A DNA stretch of 64,000 bases from Verrucomicrobiota bacterium (GCA_016871715.1 VHCO01000010.1:1-64000); one strand, 5' to 3'; shown: positions 48,206 through 58,688, numbered from the stretch's first letter. The notes: generated by a model not told the origin, from the sequence alone. Program-made: numbers and translations.

Positions 48206-51200
48206 TCACTGGAGGTCGCGATGGTAGGCCTGAAGGGACTTGACGCCCGCCTTGCCGGCCTGGGCCGCGGCAATGCCCACCGCGGCTGCCCGAGCCGCGG
48301 CGCTGGTGGTCACATAGGGGACCTTGTACTTGATCGCCGCCTGGCGGATGTAGGCGTCATCGACGGCGCTAGCCTTGCCAATGGGCGTATTGATGATGAG
48401 CTGGATCTCGCGACTCTTGATCTCATCCGCAATGTTCGGCCGCTGGAACTCGTGCAGTTTGTAGCTGCGTTCGCACGCCAGGCCGTGGCTGGCCAAAAAG
48501 GCCTGTGTCCCGTTCGTCGCCTTGATACGGAAGCCTAGCTCCTGAAACTTGCGCACCACGGGCAAAATGGTGGGCTTCTCCCGATCCGTCACCGAAATGA
48601 ACACCGTCCCCTTCAACGGGAGCGGTCCGCCCGCCGCTTCCTGGGCCTTGAAATAGGCCAAGCCGAACCCGGCCGCCAACCCCAATACCTCGCCCGTCGA
48701 CCGCATCTCCGGCCCGAGCACCGGGTCCACTTCCGGAAACATGTTGAACGGCAGCACCACCTCCTTGACGCCCACGTGGGGAATCGGCCGGCGCGCCAAA
48801 CCCAACTCCTTGAGCTGGGCGCCGAGCATGAGCTGCGTGGCAATCCGCGCCATGGGCACGTTGCAGACCTTGGACACCAACGGCACCGTGCGCGAGGCGC
48901 GCGGATTGGCCTCGAGCACGTAGACCTTGTCCTGGCAAACGGCGTACTGGACGTTCATCACGCCGCACACGTTCAACTCGCGCCCAATCCGCAAGGTGTA
49001 CTCCTCGATCGTCCGAATGTGCCGCTCCGGTAACGTCACCGGCGGAATCGCGCAGGCCGAGTCGCCAGAGTGAATGCCCGCCAACTCGATGTGCTCCATC
49101 ACCGCCGGCACAAACGCCTCGCGCCCGTCCGCCAACGCATCCGCCTCCGCCTCGATCGCGTTATCCAGAAACCGATCGATCAAGATCGGGCGCTCGGGCG
49201 AAACATCTACCGCACGGGCCACGTATTCGCGCAACATGTCCTCGTCGTGCACCACTTCCATCGCCCGACCGCCCAGCACAAACGAAGGCCGAACCATGAG
49301 CGGGTAACCGATGCGCTGGGCAATCCCGCGCGCCTCGTCGAAACTGCTGGCCATGCCGGACTCGGGCATCGGCAAGCCCATCGCTTCCATCCGCTGCCGG
49401 AACCGGTCGCGGTCCTCCGCCAAATCGATCGTGTCAGGCAACGTCCCCAGGATCCGCAAGCCTGCGGCGGCCAATTCGCTGGCCAAGTTCAGCGGCGTCT
49501 GGCCCCCAAACTGCACCACCACCCCGATCGGCTGTTCCTTGCCATAAATGCCCAGCACGTCCTCGACCGTGAGCGGCTCGAAATAGAGCTTGTCGGAAGT
49601 GTCGTAGTCCGTCGAGACCGTCTCCGGGTTGCAGTTCACCATGATGGTCTCGTACCCGGCCTCTCGCAGCGCAAAGGCCGCATGCACGCAACAGTAATCG
49701 AACTCGATCCCCTGCCCGATCCGGTTCGGGCCGCCACCCAGCACCACCACCTTCTTGCGCTCGCTCACCGCGACTCGGTCCGGCCCGTTATAGGTCGAGT
49801 AGTAATACGCCGCCTGCTCGACCCCGCTCACCGGCACCGCGTCCCAAGCCTGCACCACCCCCAGCCGCGTGCGCTGCGCCCGCAGCTCCGCCTCCGGCCG
49901 ACCCAAGAGCTTGGCCAGGTAACGATCGGCAAACCCGTCCCGCTTGGCCTGGATGAGCAACGCGTCCGGCAACGCGCGGCCCTTGTGCTCGAGGAGCTGC
50001 TCTTCGAGCTCGACCAACTCCTTCATCTGCTGAATGAACCACGGCTTGATGTGCGTGCGAGCGTAGAGTTCGTCCACTGTCGCCCCTTTGCGCAACGCCT
50101 CATACATGAGCCATTGCCGCTCGCTGCTCGGCTCCTTGAGCATGACCATCAGCTCCGGCAACGACCGCTGGTTGAAGTCCTTGGCAAAGCCCAGCCCGTG
50201 CCGGCCGTTCTCGAGCGAGCGAATCGCCTTCTGAAAGGCCTCCTTGTACGTCTTGCCGATACTCATCACTTCGCCCACCGCCCGCATCTGCGTCCCCAAC
50301 TTGTCCTCCGCTCCCTTGAACTTCTCGAAGGCCCAACGCGAGAACTTCACCACCACGTAATCGCCCGAGGGCGTGTACCTCTCGAGCGTGCCGTCGCGCC
50401 AATACGGGATCTCGTCCAACGTCAGCCCCCCCGCTAGCTTCGCCGAAATCAGCGCAATGGGAAATCCGGTCGCCTTCGAGGCCAACGCCGAGGATCGGGA
50501 CGTCCGCGGGTTGATCTCGATCACCACCACCCGCCCGGTCTTGGGATCGTGGGCGAACTGAATATTGGTGCCGCCAATGACCCCGATGGCCTCGACGATC
50601 CGATACGAGTACTCCTGTAACCGCGCCTGCAGGCCGGCCTCGATCGTCAGCATCGGCGCCACACAGTAGGAATCGCCCGTGTGCACTCCCATCGCGTCCA
50701 CGTTCTCGATGAAGCAAACCGTGATCATCTGGTTCTTGGCGTCCCGCACCACCTCCAATTCGAGCTCTTCCCAGCCCAACACCGACTCCTCGACCAGGAT
50801 CTGCCCCACCATGCTCGCCGCTAACCCGCGGCTGGCCACCACCCGCAGCTCTTCCACGTTGTAAACGTGGCCCCCACCCGTCCCCCCCAAGGTGTACGCC
50901 GGCCGAATCACCACGGGATACCCCAAGCCCGCCGCCACCTTCTCCGCCTCCTCGACACTGAACGCCGGCGCACTGCGGGGCATCTGGATCCCCAACCGCT
51001 GCATCGTTTCCTTGAAGATAATCCGGTCCTCCCCTTTCTCGATGGCGTCGGCCTCCACCCCGATAATGCGCACCCCGTATTGGGCCAGCACCCCAGCCTT
51101 GGCAAGCAGCGACGACAGGTTCAAACCCGTCTGACCGCCGAGGTTCGGCAGCAAGGCATCCGGCCGCTCCCGCTCGATGATCTCTGTCACCGCCGCCAAC

Positions 51201-51409
51201 GTCAGCGGCTCGATGTACGTGACATCCGCCATGCCGGGATCGGTCATGATCGTAGCCGGGTTCGAGTTCACCAGCACGATCTGGTACCCTAGGCTGCGCA
51301 GCGCTTTACAGGCCTGGGTGCCGGAGTAGTCGAATTCACACGCCTGACCGATCACAATCGGACCAGAACCGATAATCAGTACCTTCTTAATGTCGTTACG
51401 TTTGGGCAT
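48206..51409 (-). CDS. carB: Carbamoyl-phosphate synthase large subunit
   Basis: 1,067 residues, full family length. Two ATP-grasp halves are visible: the N-terminal half with GSGPIVIGQACEFDYSG, TLGGTGGGHVYN and EINPRTSRSSALASKATG; the C-terminal half with GGGPNRIGQGIEFDYCC, RPSFVLGGRAMEVVHDE and EANPRASRTVPLVSKV. An MGS-like allosteric domain closes the protein (KFQELGFRIKATNGTQAFL). It makes carbamoyl phosphate for pyrimidines and arginine. carA is not adjacent, so the small subunit must be encoded elsewhere. Confidence 0.97.
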   Translation of the reverse strand: MPKRNDIKKVLIIGSGPIVIGQACEFDYSGTQACKALRSLGYQIVLVNSNPATIMTDPGMADVTYIEPLTLAAVTEIIERERPDALLPNLGGQTGLNLSSLLAKAGVLAQYGVRIIGVEADAIEKGEDRIIFKETMQRLGIQMPRSAPAFSVEEAEKVAAGLGYPVVIRPAYTLGGTGGGHVYNVEELRVVASRGLAASMVGQILVEESVLGWEELELEVVRDAKNQMITVCFIENVDAMGVHTGDSYCVAPMLTIEAGLQARLQEYSYRIVEAIGVIGGTNIQFAHDPKTGRVVVIEINPRTSRSSALASKATGFPIALISAKLAGGLTLDEIPYWRDGTLERYTPSGDYVVVKFSRWAFEKFKGAEDKLGTQMRAVGEVMSIGKTYKEAFQKAIRSLENGRHGLGFAKDFNQRSLPELMVMLKEPSSERQWLMYEALRKGATVDELYARTHIKPWFIQQMKELVELEEQLLEHKGRALPDALLIQAKRDGFADRYLAKLLGRPEAELRAQRTRLGVVQAWDAVPVSGVEQAAYYYSTYNGPDRVAVSERKKVVVLGGGPNRIGQGIEFDYCCVHAAFALREAGYETIMVNCNPETVSTDYDTSDKLYFEPLTVEDVLGIYGKEQPIGVVVQFGGQTPLNLASELAAAGLRILGTLPDTIDLAEDRDRFRQRMEAMGLPMPESGMASSFDEARGIAQRIGYPLMVRPSFVLGGRAMEVVHDEDMLREYVARAVDVSPERPILIDRFLDNAIEAEADALADGREAFVPAVMEHIELAGIHSGDSACAIPPVTLPERHIRTIEEYTLRIGRELNVCGVMNVQYAVCQDKVYVLEANPRASRTVPLVSKVCNVPMARIATQLMLGAQLKELGLARRPIPHVGVKEVVLPFNMFPEVDPVLGPEMRSTGEVLGLAAGFGLAYFKAQEAAGGPLPLKGTVFISVTDREKPTILPVVRKFQELGFRIKATNGTQAFLASHGLACERSYKLHEFQRPNIADEIKSREIQLIINTPIGKASAVDDAYIRQAAIKYKVPYVTTSAAARAAAVGIAAAQAGKAGVKSLQAYHRDLQ

Positions 51410-52112
51410 AAGCGAGAGCGAGCGAGAGGTTACGGTTGGCGCGGACTGTCAATAACCCTAAATGTCAGCATGGGATTTGCGCAGTGTTGTAATGACCGCC
51501 CTCGCCGGGGGCAACAAAAACCTCAGAAAATCTGCGCCCAGTTAGCTCCGCCTGGTCCCCTGTTCCTGTTCCCGCGGCAGCCGCTTCGCCACAACCGCTT
51601 GGTATGGACTGCGGTTACGAGCGAAAGAGAGCTCTCCTGCGTCCGTTGGTGCCCCACGGGTCATCAAGACCCCGAAGTTCACCCGCGCCAACGAATCGAC
51701 GGTCCAAGCCTTCGCTGAGTTCTCTAAGTTCTATTCGCCGTCATTTTAGTACTTGACATACTTAGGTGCAATCTGTTCGGACACAAGAACAATCGCCCCA
51801 AACGCTGCGCACGGGCGCGCGAACTGCCGAATCGCGGCGCCGGCACGTCGCCGGTCGCGCCGGCTGAGTTGTAGCCAGTCGTCAGGAAACTTCGGCTGAA
51901 GACCAACCCGCGCCTGGCCGGCTGCAAAACCGGCGCTAGGACGTAATGAAGCCCGCTCCGCAGACTGTTGCTGCCTGATGGTTGGAAGACCGGAGGTCCA
52001 CTGATGCACCCATGTCATTATAATTGACCAGTGTTGATGTCGTTGACAGGCGTAGGGCGTAGGGGCCGTGCCTAGACGGGACGGCCGAGCCCGAGGGGCC
52101 TCGGTGAGCCGC
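51410..52112. other. Non-coding region upstream of carB and downstream of hisC
   Basis: About 700 bp without a credible gene. On the minus strand a TTGACA box (51447-51452) lies about 37 bases before the carB start and could be a -35 element; a good -10 is not seen. A TACTTGACA motif occurs at about 51750-51758. Confidence 0.45.
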
Positions 52113-53279
52113 CTACTGTCTGAGCACCTGTTCCAGCCCGCGGCGGCAACGCTCGTTCTCCTGCGGCGTGCCGATCGTGATTCGGATCCATTCCGGCAAC
52201 TGGTATCCGTTCATCGGGCGCACGATCACACCCAAACGTTGCAGTTCGAGGAAGATCCGCTGCCCCTCCCGCACGCGCACAAGGATGAAGTTGGCCGCCG
52301 AAGGCACAAACTCGAGCCCCAGTTCGCGGCAGGCGGCCTCGAAGAATCGTAGCCCGGCGGTGTTGTTGGCCCGGGTGCGGTCGAGGTGTTCGACGTCGTC
52401 AAGGGCGGCGAGCGCAGCGACCTGGGCTAAGGCGTTGATATTGAATGGCTGGCGGATCTTCTCGAGCGCGGCAATCAACGGCGGGCACCCGATGCCATAC
52501 CCTAGCCGCAAACCGGCTAAGCCGTAGATCTTCGAGAAGGTCCGCGTCAAGAGCAGGTTGGGCCGTTGGCCGGATCGAATCAGCGGCAAGAGGTCCTGGG
52601 GACGCTCGAGGAACTCGATGTAAGCCTCGTCCAGGACCAAGAGCACGTGGGGGGGCACCCGATCGATGAGTTCGAGCACGGCATCGGAGGGAGCGAGCGT
52701 GCCGGTGGGGTTGTTAGGGTTGGCCACAAAGACCACGCGGGTCCGGGACGAGATGGCCCGGTCCATGACCTCGAGGTCGTGTCCGTAGCCCTTGGCCGGC
52801 ACCACGACGAGTTGGCCACCGCACAAGTGGGTGACAATGGGGTAAACGGCAAAGCAATACTGGGAGACCACCACCTCGGTGCCCGGGGCGATCAGGGCGT
52901 GACCGACGTATTCGAGCACTTCATTCGAGCCGTTGCCGAGGATCAGGTTGGTCGGGGCCACCCCGAGTTTGGCGGCGAGATGCTGCTTCAGGTAGTAGGC
53001 GTTGCCGTCCGGGTAAAGGTGCAGTTGGGCCAGAGCCGCGCGCATCGCAACGAGGGCTTTCGGCGCCGGGCCAAGCGGGTTCTCGTTGGACGCCAGTTTG
53101 ATAATGTCGGCGGCCGGCAAGCCCGACTCGCGCGCCACTTCTTCGATGGGGCGACCGGGTTGGTACACCGGCAAATGGGTCAAAGCCGGGTTGAGGTTCA
53201 AACCGCCGGTGGGCGGCGGGGCAATTGGCCCCGAGGAGCTAACGTCTGCAGGCGATGGCGGGGCAATGGAGTCCTTCAT
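52113..53279 (-). CDS. hisC: Histidinol-phosphate aminotransferase
   Basis: 388 residues, with a proline-rich N-terminal extension of about 30 residues before the fold. Fold-type I PLP landmarks: ASNENPLGPAPKAL, LGNGSNEVLEYVGHAL, VFVANPNNPTGT, LVLDEAYIEF, PLP-binding Lys in TRTFSKIYGLAGLRLGYG, and WIRITIGTPQEN. It converts histidinol phosphate and 2-oxoglutarate in histidine synthesis; some homologues also transaminate aromatic acids. No other his genes are in the window. Confidence 0.92.
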   Translation of the reverse strand: MKDSIAPPSPADVSSSGPIAPPPTGGLNLNPALTHLPVYQPGRPIEEVARESGLPAADIIKLASNENPLGPAPKALVAMRAALAQLHLYPDGNAYYLKQHLAAKLGVAPTNLILGNGSNEVLEYVGHALIAPGTEVVVSQYCFAVYPIVTHLCGGQLVVVPAKGYGHDLEVMDRAISSRTRVVFVANPNNPTGTLAPSDAVLELIDRVPPHVLLVLDEAYIEFLERPQDLLPLIRSGQRPNLLLTRTFSKIYGLAGLRLGYGIGCPPLIAALEKIRQPFNINALAQVAALAALDDVEHLDRTRANNTAGLRFFEAACRELGLEFVPSAANFILVRVREGQRIFLELQRLGVIVRPMNGYQLPEWIRITIGTPQENERCRRGLEQVLRQ

Positions 53280-53691
53280 AACACGCGCCAGCAGGATGGC
53301 CCACCCGGATCACGAACACCAGCGCAGGTTTTCCGAGGCTCGTCGGGAGCAGGAGCAGGGCGACTCTGAGATCCCGAGCGGCTGATTGCAGGCGAAGCAC
53401 TTATCACTTATCAAATATGCCAGGGTTTTAATACTTGACAGTGACAGTGACTGTCCGATCTGGACGCGAGTGCCGCAGAGTGCCGTTGGAGCCGTCGCCT
53501 GGTCGTAGCAGCCGTGCTGCCTGTCGGGCCGTGTATCTTGGGTTTAATGAGACAGGATTGTTGAACTTGACACCTGGTCATGAGCCGAGATGTGCCCTGA
53601 GGGCGCCCTGAGGGATCCCGCGGCACGGTTGAGGCTCGACAGGGGCGCGGCGGGGTCTATGCTGCGAGGGCCATGAGCGAGCGGGTGAAGC
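53280..53691. other. Intergenic region upstream of hisC
   Basis: About 410 bp separating divergent genes. It holds a TACTTGACA motif at about 53433-53441, followed by a short GTGACAGTGACTGT repeat, and a TTGACA at about 53568. No gene is seen. One of these boxes could serve as a -35 element. Confidence 0.4.
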
Positions 53692-53946
53692 ATGCTGGCT
53701 AAGGTCCTTAGTTCGGCTCTGATTTTGGTGGTGGCGCTCTGGTGTCTGCTCTTTTCGGAGCGGCTCCAGCGTCGCATCACGATGTTTCACGAGGACCTCA
53801 AGCGTTCGCCGCACGCTTCGCGTTTGTTCCTCCAGGTCAGTTCCCTGAACTTCGAGCTGTTCTTGCGGGGGTTGGGCATGGTGCTGCTGGTGGTCTTCAT
53901 CGCCCTGGCGGGCTGGCTCGCCTTCGAGATCGAGAACTACAAATAG
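53692..53946 (+). CDS. Small two-pass membrane protein, function unknown
   Basis: 84 residues. Two hydrophobic segments (LAKVLSSALILVVALWCLLF at the start and GLGMVLLVVFIALAGWLAF near the end) flank a basic loop (SERLQRRITMFHEDLKRSP). The stop is TAG, converging with the ankyrin gene 10 bp away. No family is recognised. Composition and compact size support a real gene. Confidence 0.55.
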   Translation: MLAKVLSSALILVVALWCLLFSERLQRRITMFHEDLKRSPHASRLFLQVSSLNFELFLRGLGMVLLVVFIALAGWLAFEIENYK

Positions 53947-53956
53947 CCGCGGCCGG

Positions 53957-56900
53957 TCAGAAGTTGGGCGGCTTGAACTCGATCAGGTCGCCATCCTCGA
54001 GCCAGAACTTCTTGGCTGGATCGGTTTCCTTTTTGAGTTCGTCCAACCGCAGCGGATAGGTGACGCCCTTGCGGGTGAACTCGATCCGGCCGGCGGCTGC
54101 GCTGGACGCCGGGCCGCCGGTCAGGGCGATGGCATCGAGAACGTCCAAGGCCCGCGTGCCATCCAACTGAACCAGGCCAGGCTGGTTGACGCCCAGGACC
54201 CGCACCCGGCCCAGGGCTGGTTTCTCTGGCACCTCGATGAGATCGCCCTCGACCAGCCACAAGTCCGGGTCGGAGTTGAGCTGAGTAAAGTCAAAGGCCA
54301 AGAGCCCCGACTCGCGCGTGATGGGGTCCAAGCGCCGGACCTGGACGCGCGCCAGATCCGACGAAGCCAGCAGCAGGCCGGGCCGATTCAGGGCGGCGTA
54401 GAGTGTCAGAGGCGCGCCTTGAGACATCCTGGTCACTTTGCCGGCCTCGACTTTGATGGCGAGGCCGAGGGTGATCTCGTTGGTCTGACCCTTGATCACG
54501 ATGCGGACAGTCCGATCGAGGCGCTGCTTGAGCGCGAGCAAGGCGGGGTGGGGCATTTGCCAGTCAGCGCTCAAGGCGTGGTCCGCCTCAGGGATCTCGA
54601 CCACGTCGCCCCATTCGAGCCACAGGTCGGTAGCGTCACGGGTGGGCACCGCGCTCCCTTGTGCCTCTGGCGCCTCAGCCGGATTCACCCAGATCGCGCG
54701 GCCCTGGCCTTCGCCTTCGCCGGGCGCGGCGCCCGGGTTCAGGACGGGGTCGAGGTTCACCCGGATGGTTATGCGGCTGCGGTCGTCCGGTTGCAAGCGG
54801 TGGATCGCGATCCGCCCGAAGTCCGGAAACGGCAGGCCACTGGCCTGCGATAAGAAGGACGGCGCCGCGATGGCCACCGTTCCCCGGGTCTGGACCGAGA
54901 CGGCGGCGGGTGTAGGAACCCCAATGCCCCGAGGCGCTATCTGCATCTGCTGAAGTTGCTGGGCGAAGCTCGAAGTCGCTGTGGCCGGCAGACTGACCGG
55001 TTGGGGAGCGCTCAGCAGGCCGTAATGCACGGCGAGGAGTTCAAGGAGCGTGAACCGATTCACATCGTCCGCACCGCTACCCCGCTTGAAGACGGACTCG
55101 GAATAGCCGATCGCGGTGCGGCTGACCATGATGCGATCCCGCCGGGGCGGATCGATCAGGGCGCCGTGGGCGAGCAGTAACTTGGCGAGGTCGGGGTAGA
55201 GCCAACGTTCCGTGCCCGAGGCCTGAGGTCCAAGCCTGCCCCCACCCTGCTTGAGGTAATCGAGCGGTGTCCGATCCGTTTGGTCGCGCAGGTTGGGGTC
55301 GGCGCCCCGTTCGAGCAGCAGCGCCAGGACCTCCTGGCCGCCCGCGTCGGCCCCGCTGAGGGCCGCGTGCAAAACCGTTATGCCGTCCGGACGTCGGGCG
55401 TTGGGATCCGCCCGGTGGTCCAGGAGCGCTTTGACGATCCCTGGCGCGAGCGGCCGCGCGCGCGCTGCAAGATGCAGTGCGTTGGCGCCGTCAGCCGCCC
55501 GCGCATTCGGGTCCGCCCCGTGCTCGAGGAGATACTCGACGACGGGCTGGTCGTTGTTGCTGACGGCCTGCAAGAGGGGCGTCAGGCCGTTAGGTTTGGC
55601 GGCGTTGACATCGGCGCCGTGGGCAACCAAGGCCTCGATCATCATGCGGTCACGGCGCTGCAGCGCCCAGTCCAGTGGCCGACTGCCATCGGGGTTTAGC
55701 TGGCGACGTTCACCAGACGCCAGCGTGATCGTCAGCAAGCGTTGGCGCGCCGTGACGTCCGTTACGTCCAGACGAGCACCAGCCTCGAGCAGGCGCGTCG
55801 CCAGTCGGCCCTCACCGTCAAGGACGGCCTGCTGCAGAGAGGTCAACCCATCTTGGTCCTTGACCTCGAGGTTGGGTTTATGGGCCAGCAACGCCGTGAG
55901 CACAGGCTCGGACTTGCCCTCGACGGCGAGGTGGAGAGGCGAGTGGCCGTCGCTCTTGGCCACGCAATTCACGTCCGCTCCCGCCTCGAGCAACGTCTCG
56001 ACTAACGCTGCGTTGCCGAAGCCGGCGGCCTGGTGCAAGGGGGTGTAACCGCCGTCGGTAGCGGCGTTGACCTGTGCCGCTCGCTCGAGCAGGAGCGCGA
56101 CGGTTGCTTTCTGCTGGGCGGTGGTGGCGGTGTAGAGTGGGGTGATGCCACTCGAGTCGCGCGCGTCGATGTTCGCGCCGTGCTCGAGCAACCGTTCGAT
56201 CATCGCGTGGTAGCCTTTGGTGGCGGCGTAGTGGAGCGGCGTCTTGCCGTGCTTCAGCTTGGGATCGACCTCAGCCTTGTTGGCCAAGAGGACCTCGGCG
56301 ACGGCCAGGTAGCCGTAGGCCGCGGCGTAGCAGAGCGGCGTGCCGCTCGCCCCGGCCGGGTCGCGGTTCGAGCGGCCGTCGTCCGCGGCGTTGGGATCGG
56401 CGCCGTGGGCTAGGAGCAGCTCGACCATGGTCTTGTGGCCCTGGCGCGCGGCCTCGTGCAGCGGGGTAAGGGCGCCCTGCCCACGGGCGGTGACCTGGGC
56501 CTGGTTAGCGAGGAGAAAGCGCGCCACGGTAACCTGGCCGAGTCGGGCGGCTCGGTGCAGCGGCGTTTGGAGGTCCTGGTCTTTGGCGTTGATGAGGTCG
56601 GGGCTGTCGCGGATGAGGGCCTGGATGCGGCGGACTTCGTTCTCTTCTTCGTTGGTGGCCGGGGTTGGCTCGGAAACGGTGGCGAAGTCGGTGCTACTCG
56701 GCGACAGTCTGCCGCGCTCGATGGCGGCTAGCTCACGTTGGAGGGCGAATTGCTCGCGGCGAACCGGCAACTCGTCCAACGCCGACGCATTGCCCACGGC
56801 GATCCGCCGCTTGAAGTCGGCCAGATCGTCGTCGAGCAGCTTGAGTTGCTCTTGAACCAGGGCCTTCTGTTTCGCCAAGTCGGCGTTGTCGGGCAATTTG

Positions 56901-57694
56901 CGCTGGAGGCTTAGCAACTCGCGCTGTTGCCGGTGCAGTTCGTCCGTGCTCGCTCGGCCGTTCTCGTGCCGCTTCCGGGTCGCGGCGAGCTGTTGCTCGA
57001 GCAGTTTGATTTCCTCTTTGAAGGACTGGACTTCTGCGGGGTCGGCTGGGGCGGTGACCTCGGGGCCCATGCCCGGGAGCGGGATTTCGAGCAACTTCGG
57101 GCCGACCTGGGTTTCGAGGGCGGCCATCTGTCGCTGGAGCGCGAGCGCCTCACGCTGGAGGGCCAGGACGTCGTCACTCGGCGCGCGGCCGGATTGGACG
57201 AATTGCCGTTTTGTGGCGATCTGCTGCTCGACCAGAGCCAGTTCCTGCTCGATCAGGTCTTTCTGCCGTTGGACCGCCGGCGCGAGCGGGCCGGAACGCG
57301 GCTCGGTCGCTGTGGGCCCTTCTGCCGACAGGAGAGCCAGATTGGTTCGGCTCAGGCCGGCCAGGAGCGTCTGGTCGCCAAACTCGGCCACGATCCGCCG
57401 GTAGTGGGCAACGGCCTCGGTGGCCTTGCCTTGTTTGCGGTAACATTCGCCCAACCGGAAGAGGGCGGTGGCAGCCGCTTGCCGCTGGGCTTGGTACTGG
57501 TCGATCACCCGTTGGTAGGACTCGATGGCGGCGGGGAGGTTGCGATTGATTTCTTCCTCGAGCAGGCCTTGCTGGAGCGCGCTGGTCAGGGCATCGGCGG
57601 CCAGGCCGACCCAGCAAGCTCCAAGGAGGGAACCGATGAAAGGGGCACTTCGGCTGTGCCTCGTCCTGCAGATGGCCGGTGGTATTTTCAACAT
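53957..57694 (-). CDS. Secreted TPR/coiled-coil/ankyrin protein with SLBB-like C-terminus
   Basis: About 1,245 residues from MLKIPPAICRTRHS, which gives a signal (FIGSLLGACWVGLAADA). In order: a TPR-like segment (about 45-130; ATALFRLGECYRKQGKATEA), a glutamine/leucine-rich coiled coil (about 130-340), about 13 ankyrin repeats (about 355-850; TPLHEAARQGHKTMVELLL and kin), a linker, and a C-terminal part (about 950-1245) with SLBB-like pieces: LWLEWGDVVEIPE, TLYAALNRPGLLL, VLGVNQPGLVQLDGTRALDVLDAIALTG is present there in parts such as LDVLDAIALTGG, and EDGDLIEF. SLBB domains occur in polysaccharide export proteins. It lies downstream of a two-component system on the same strand. Confidence 0.75.
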   Translation of the reverse strand: MLKIPPAICRTRHSRSAPFIGSLLGACWVGLAADALTSALQQGLLEEEINRNLPAAIESYQRVIDQYQAQRQAAATALFRLGECYRKQGKATEAVAHYRRIVAEFGDQTLLAGLSRTNLALLSAEGPTATEPRSGPLAPAVQRQKDLIEQELALVEQQIATKRQFVQSGRAPSDDVLALQREALALQRQMAALETQVGPKLLEIPLPGMGPEVTAPADPAEVQSFKEEIKLLEQQLAATRKRHENGRASTDELHRQQRELLSLQRKLPDNADLAKQKALVQEQLKLLDDDLADFKRRIAVGNASALDELPVRREQFALQRELAAIERGRLSPSSTDFATVSEPTPATNEEENEVRRIQALIRDSPDLINAKDQDLQTPLHRAARLGQVTVARFLLANQAQVTARGQGALTPLHEAARQGHKTMVELLLAHGADPNAADDGRSNRDPAGASGTPLCYAAAYGYLAVAEVLLANKAEVDPKLKHGKTPLHYAATKGYHAMIERLLEHGANIDARDSSGITPLYTATTAQQKATVALLLERAAQVNAATDGGYTPLHQAAGFGNAALVETLLEAGADVNCVAKSDGHSPLHLAVEGKSEPVLTALLAHKPNLEVKDQDGLTSLQQAVLDGEGRLATRLLEAGARLDVTDVTARQRLLTITLASGERRQLNPDGSRPLDWALQRRDRMMIEALVAHGADVNAAKPNGLTPLLQAVSNNDQPVVEYLLEHGADPNARAADGANALHLAARARPLAPGIVKALLDHRADPNARRPDGITVLHAALSGADAGGQEVLALLLERGADPNLRDQTDRTPLDYLKQGGGRLGPQASGTERWLYPDLAKLLLAHGALIDPPRRDRIMVSRTAIGYSESVFKRGSGADDVNRFTLLELLAVHYGLLSAPQPVSLPATATSSFAQQLQQMQIAPRGIGVPTPAAVSVQTRGTVAIAAPSFLSQASGLPFPDFGRIAIHRLQPDDRSRITIRVNLDPVLNPGAAPGEGEGQGRAIWVNPAEAPEAQGSAVPTRDATDLWLEWGDVVEIPEADHALSADWQMPHPALLALKQRLDRTVRIVIKGQTNEITLGLAIKVEAGKVTRMSQGAPLTLYAALNRPGLLLASSDLARVQVRRLDPITRESGLLAFDFTQLNSDPDLWLVEGDLIEVPEKPALGRVRVLGVNQPGLVQLDGTRALDVLDAIALTGGPASSAAAGRIEFTRKGVTYPLRLDELKKETDPAKKFWLEDGDLIEFKPPNF

Positions 57695-57910
57695 GCGGCA
57701 TCCGAGAAGACCGAGGTTTCGTCTCAGTCCCCTATGTTTTCGCCAGTGAAAGAAAACGCCGATGGTTTCTGGGGCACTACGGTAGTTCATGGGGCGGTCC
57801 AGTTGAAGTCCTGACGAAGGCGCCGGGAGCAAGAATCATGGCCGCAGCTTGGCCGGTGCCGGCGTGGCGATTGTCATGGTTCTGCAAAAGAAAGGGGCGC
57901 ACACGGCTCG

Positions 57911-57930
57911 GGGGGGCAGCGCCGCCCCCC
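57911..57930. terminator. Strong GC hairpin between response regulator and ankyrin gene
   Basis: GGGGGGC (57911-57917) and GCCCCCC (57924-57930) form a 7-bp stem with a 6-base loop, 66 bp after the regulator's stop on the minus strand. No T-run follows, so it may attenuate or protect the RNA instead of terminating it. The surrounding 57695-57995 has no gene. Confidence 0.35.
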
Positions 57931-57995
57931 GGCGAGAAGCATGAATCGAGCGGCAAGGAGAGGCCGCCGGATCGGCGCTGTTGGGTTGCTCGGTT

Positions 57996-58688
57996 TCACG
58001 GCTGCGACAGCTCCAACCGGTACCCGACGCCGTGCACGGTCTTGAGCCAGCGCGGCTGCTCGGGGCGGGGCTCGAGCTTGGCGCGCAGGGTTGCGATGTG
58101 AGTGTCCACCGTGCGCGTGGTGGGGAAGGCGGCGTAGCCCCACACCAAATCCAGAAATCGCTCGCGCGTGACCGGCTCGCCTTCGGCCTCCGCCAAGAGC
58201 CGCAACATGGCATATTCCTTGGCCGTGAGGTGCAGCTCCTTTCGACCGCGCCAGGTGCGCTGTTGGACCAGATCGACACGAACATCGCCCAATTCGAGTT
58301 CGCGCACGGCCTTTTGGCCGCGGGCACGGCGCCGGAGCAGAGCTCGGACCCGGGCCAACAGTTCGTCGGTGCTGAAAGGTTTAACCAGATAATCGTCCGC
58401 CCCGGCATCCAACCCGGTGACACGGTCCTCGACCTGACCCTTGGCGGTCAACATGAGGATGGGCTCGGTCTGGCCGAGCCGACGCAACTCGGCGCACACC
58501 TCAAAGCCGTCGAGCCGGGGCATCATGATGTCCAGGAGGATGAGATTGGGCTGTTCCTTGAGGGCGCGTTCGAGCCCGCAGACGCCGTCTTGGGCGGTCA
58601 ACACGCGATAGCCCTCGGCCGCGAGGACGTCAGCAAGCGCGGTGCGCATCGCCCGTTCGTCCTCCACAATCAAGACCCGCTCATTCAT
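57996..58688 (-). CDS. OmpR/PhoB-family response regulator
   Basis: 230 residues from MNERVLIVEDERAMRTAL. The receiver domain has the acidic pair in VEDE, phospho-acceptor Asp in LILLDIMMPRLDG, Thr in MLTAKG and Lys in LVKPFS. A winged-helix output domain follows (LHLTAKEYAMLRLL, TVDTHIATLRAKL, VHGVGYRLE). Its ATG overlaps the kinase stop (8-bp overlap, ATGAATGA), so regulator and kinase are translationally coupled. The ankyrin/SLBB gene is next downstream and is a possible target. Confidence 0.95.
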   Translation of the reverse strand: MNERVLIVEDERAMRTALADVLAAEGYRVLTAQDGVCGLERALKEQPNLILLDIMMPRLDGFEVCAELRRLGQTEPILMLTAKGQVEDRVTGLDAGADDYLVKPFSTDELLARVRALLRRRARGQKAVRELELGDVRVDLVQQRTWRGRKELHLTAKEYAMLRLLAEAEGEPVTRERFLDLVWGYAAFPTTRTVDTHIATLRAKLEPRPEQPRWLKTVHGVGYRLELSQP

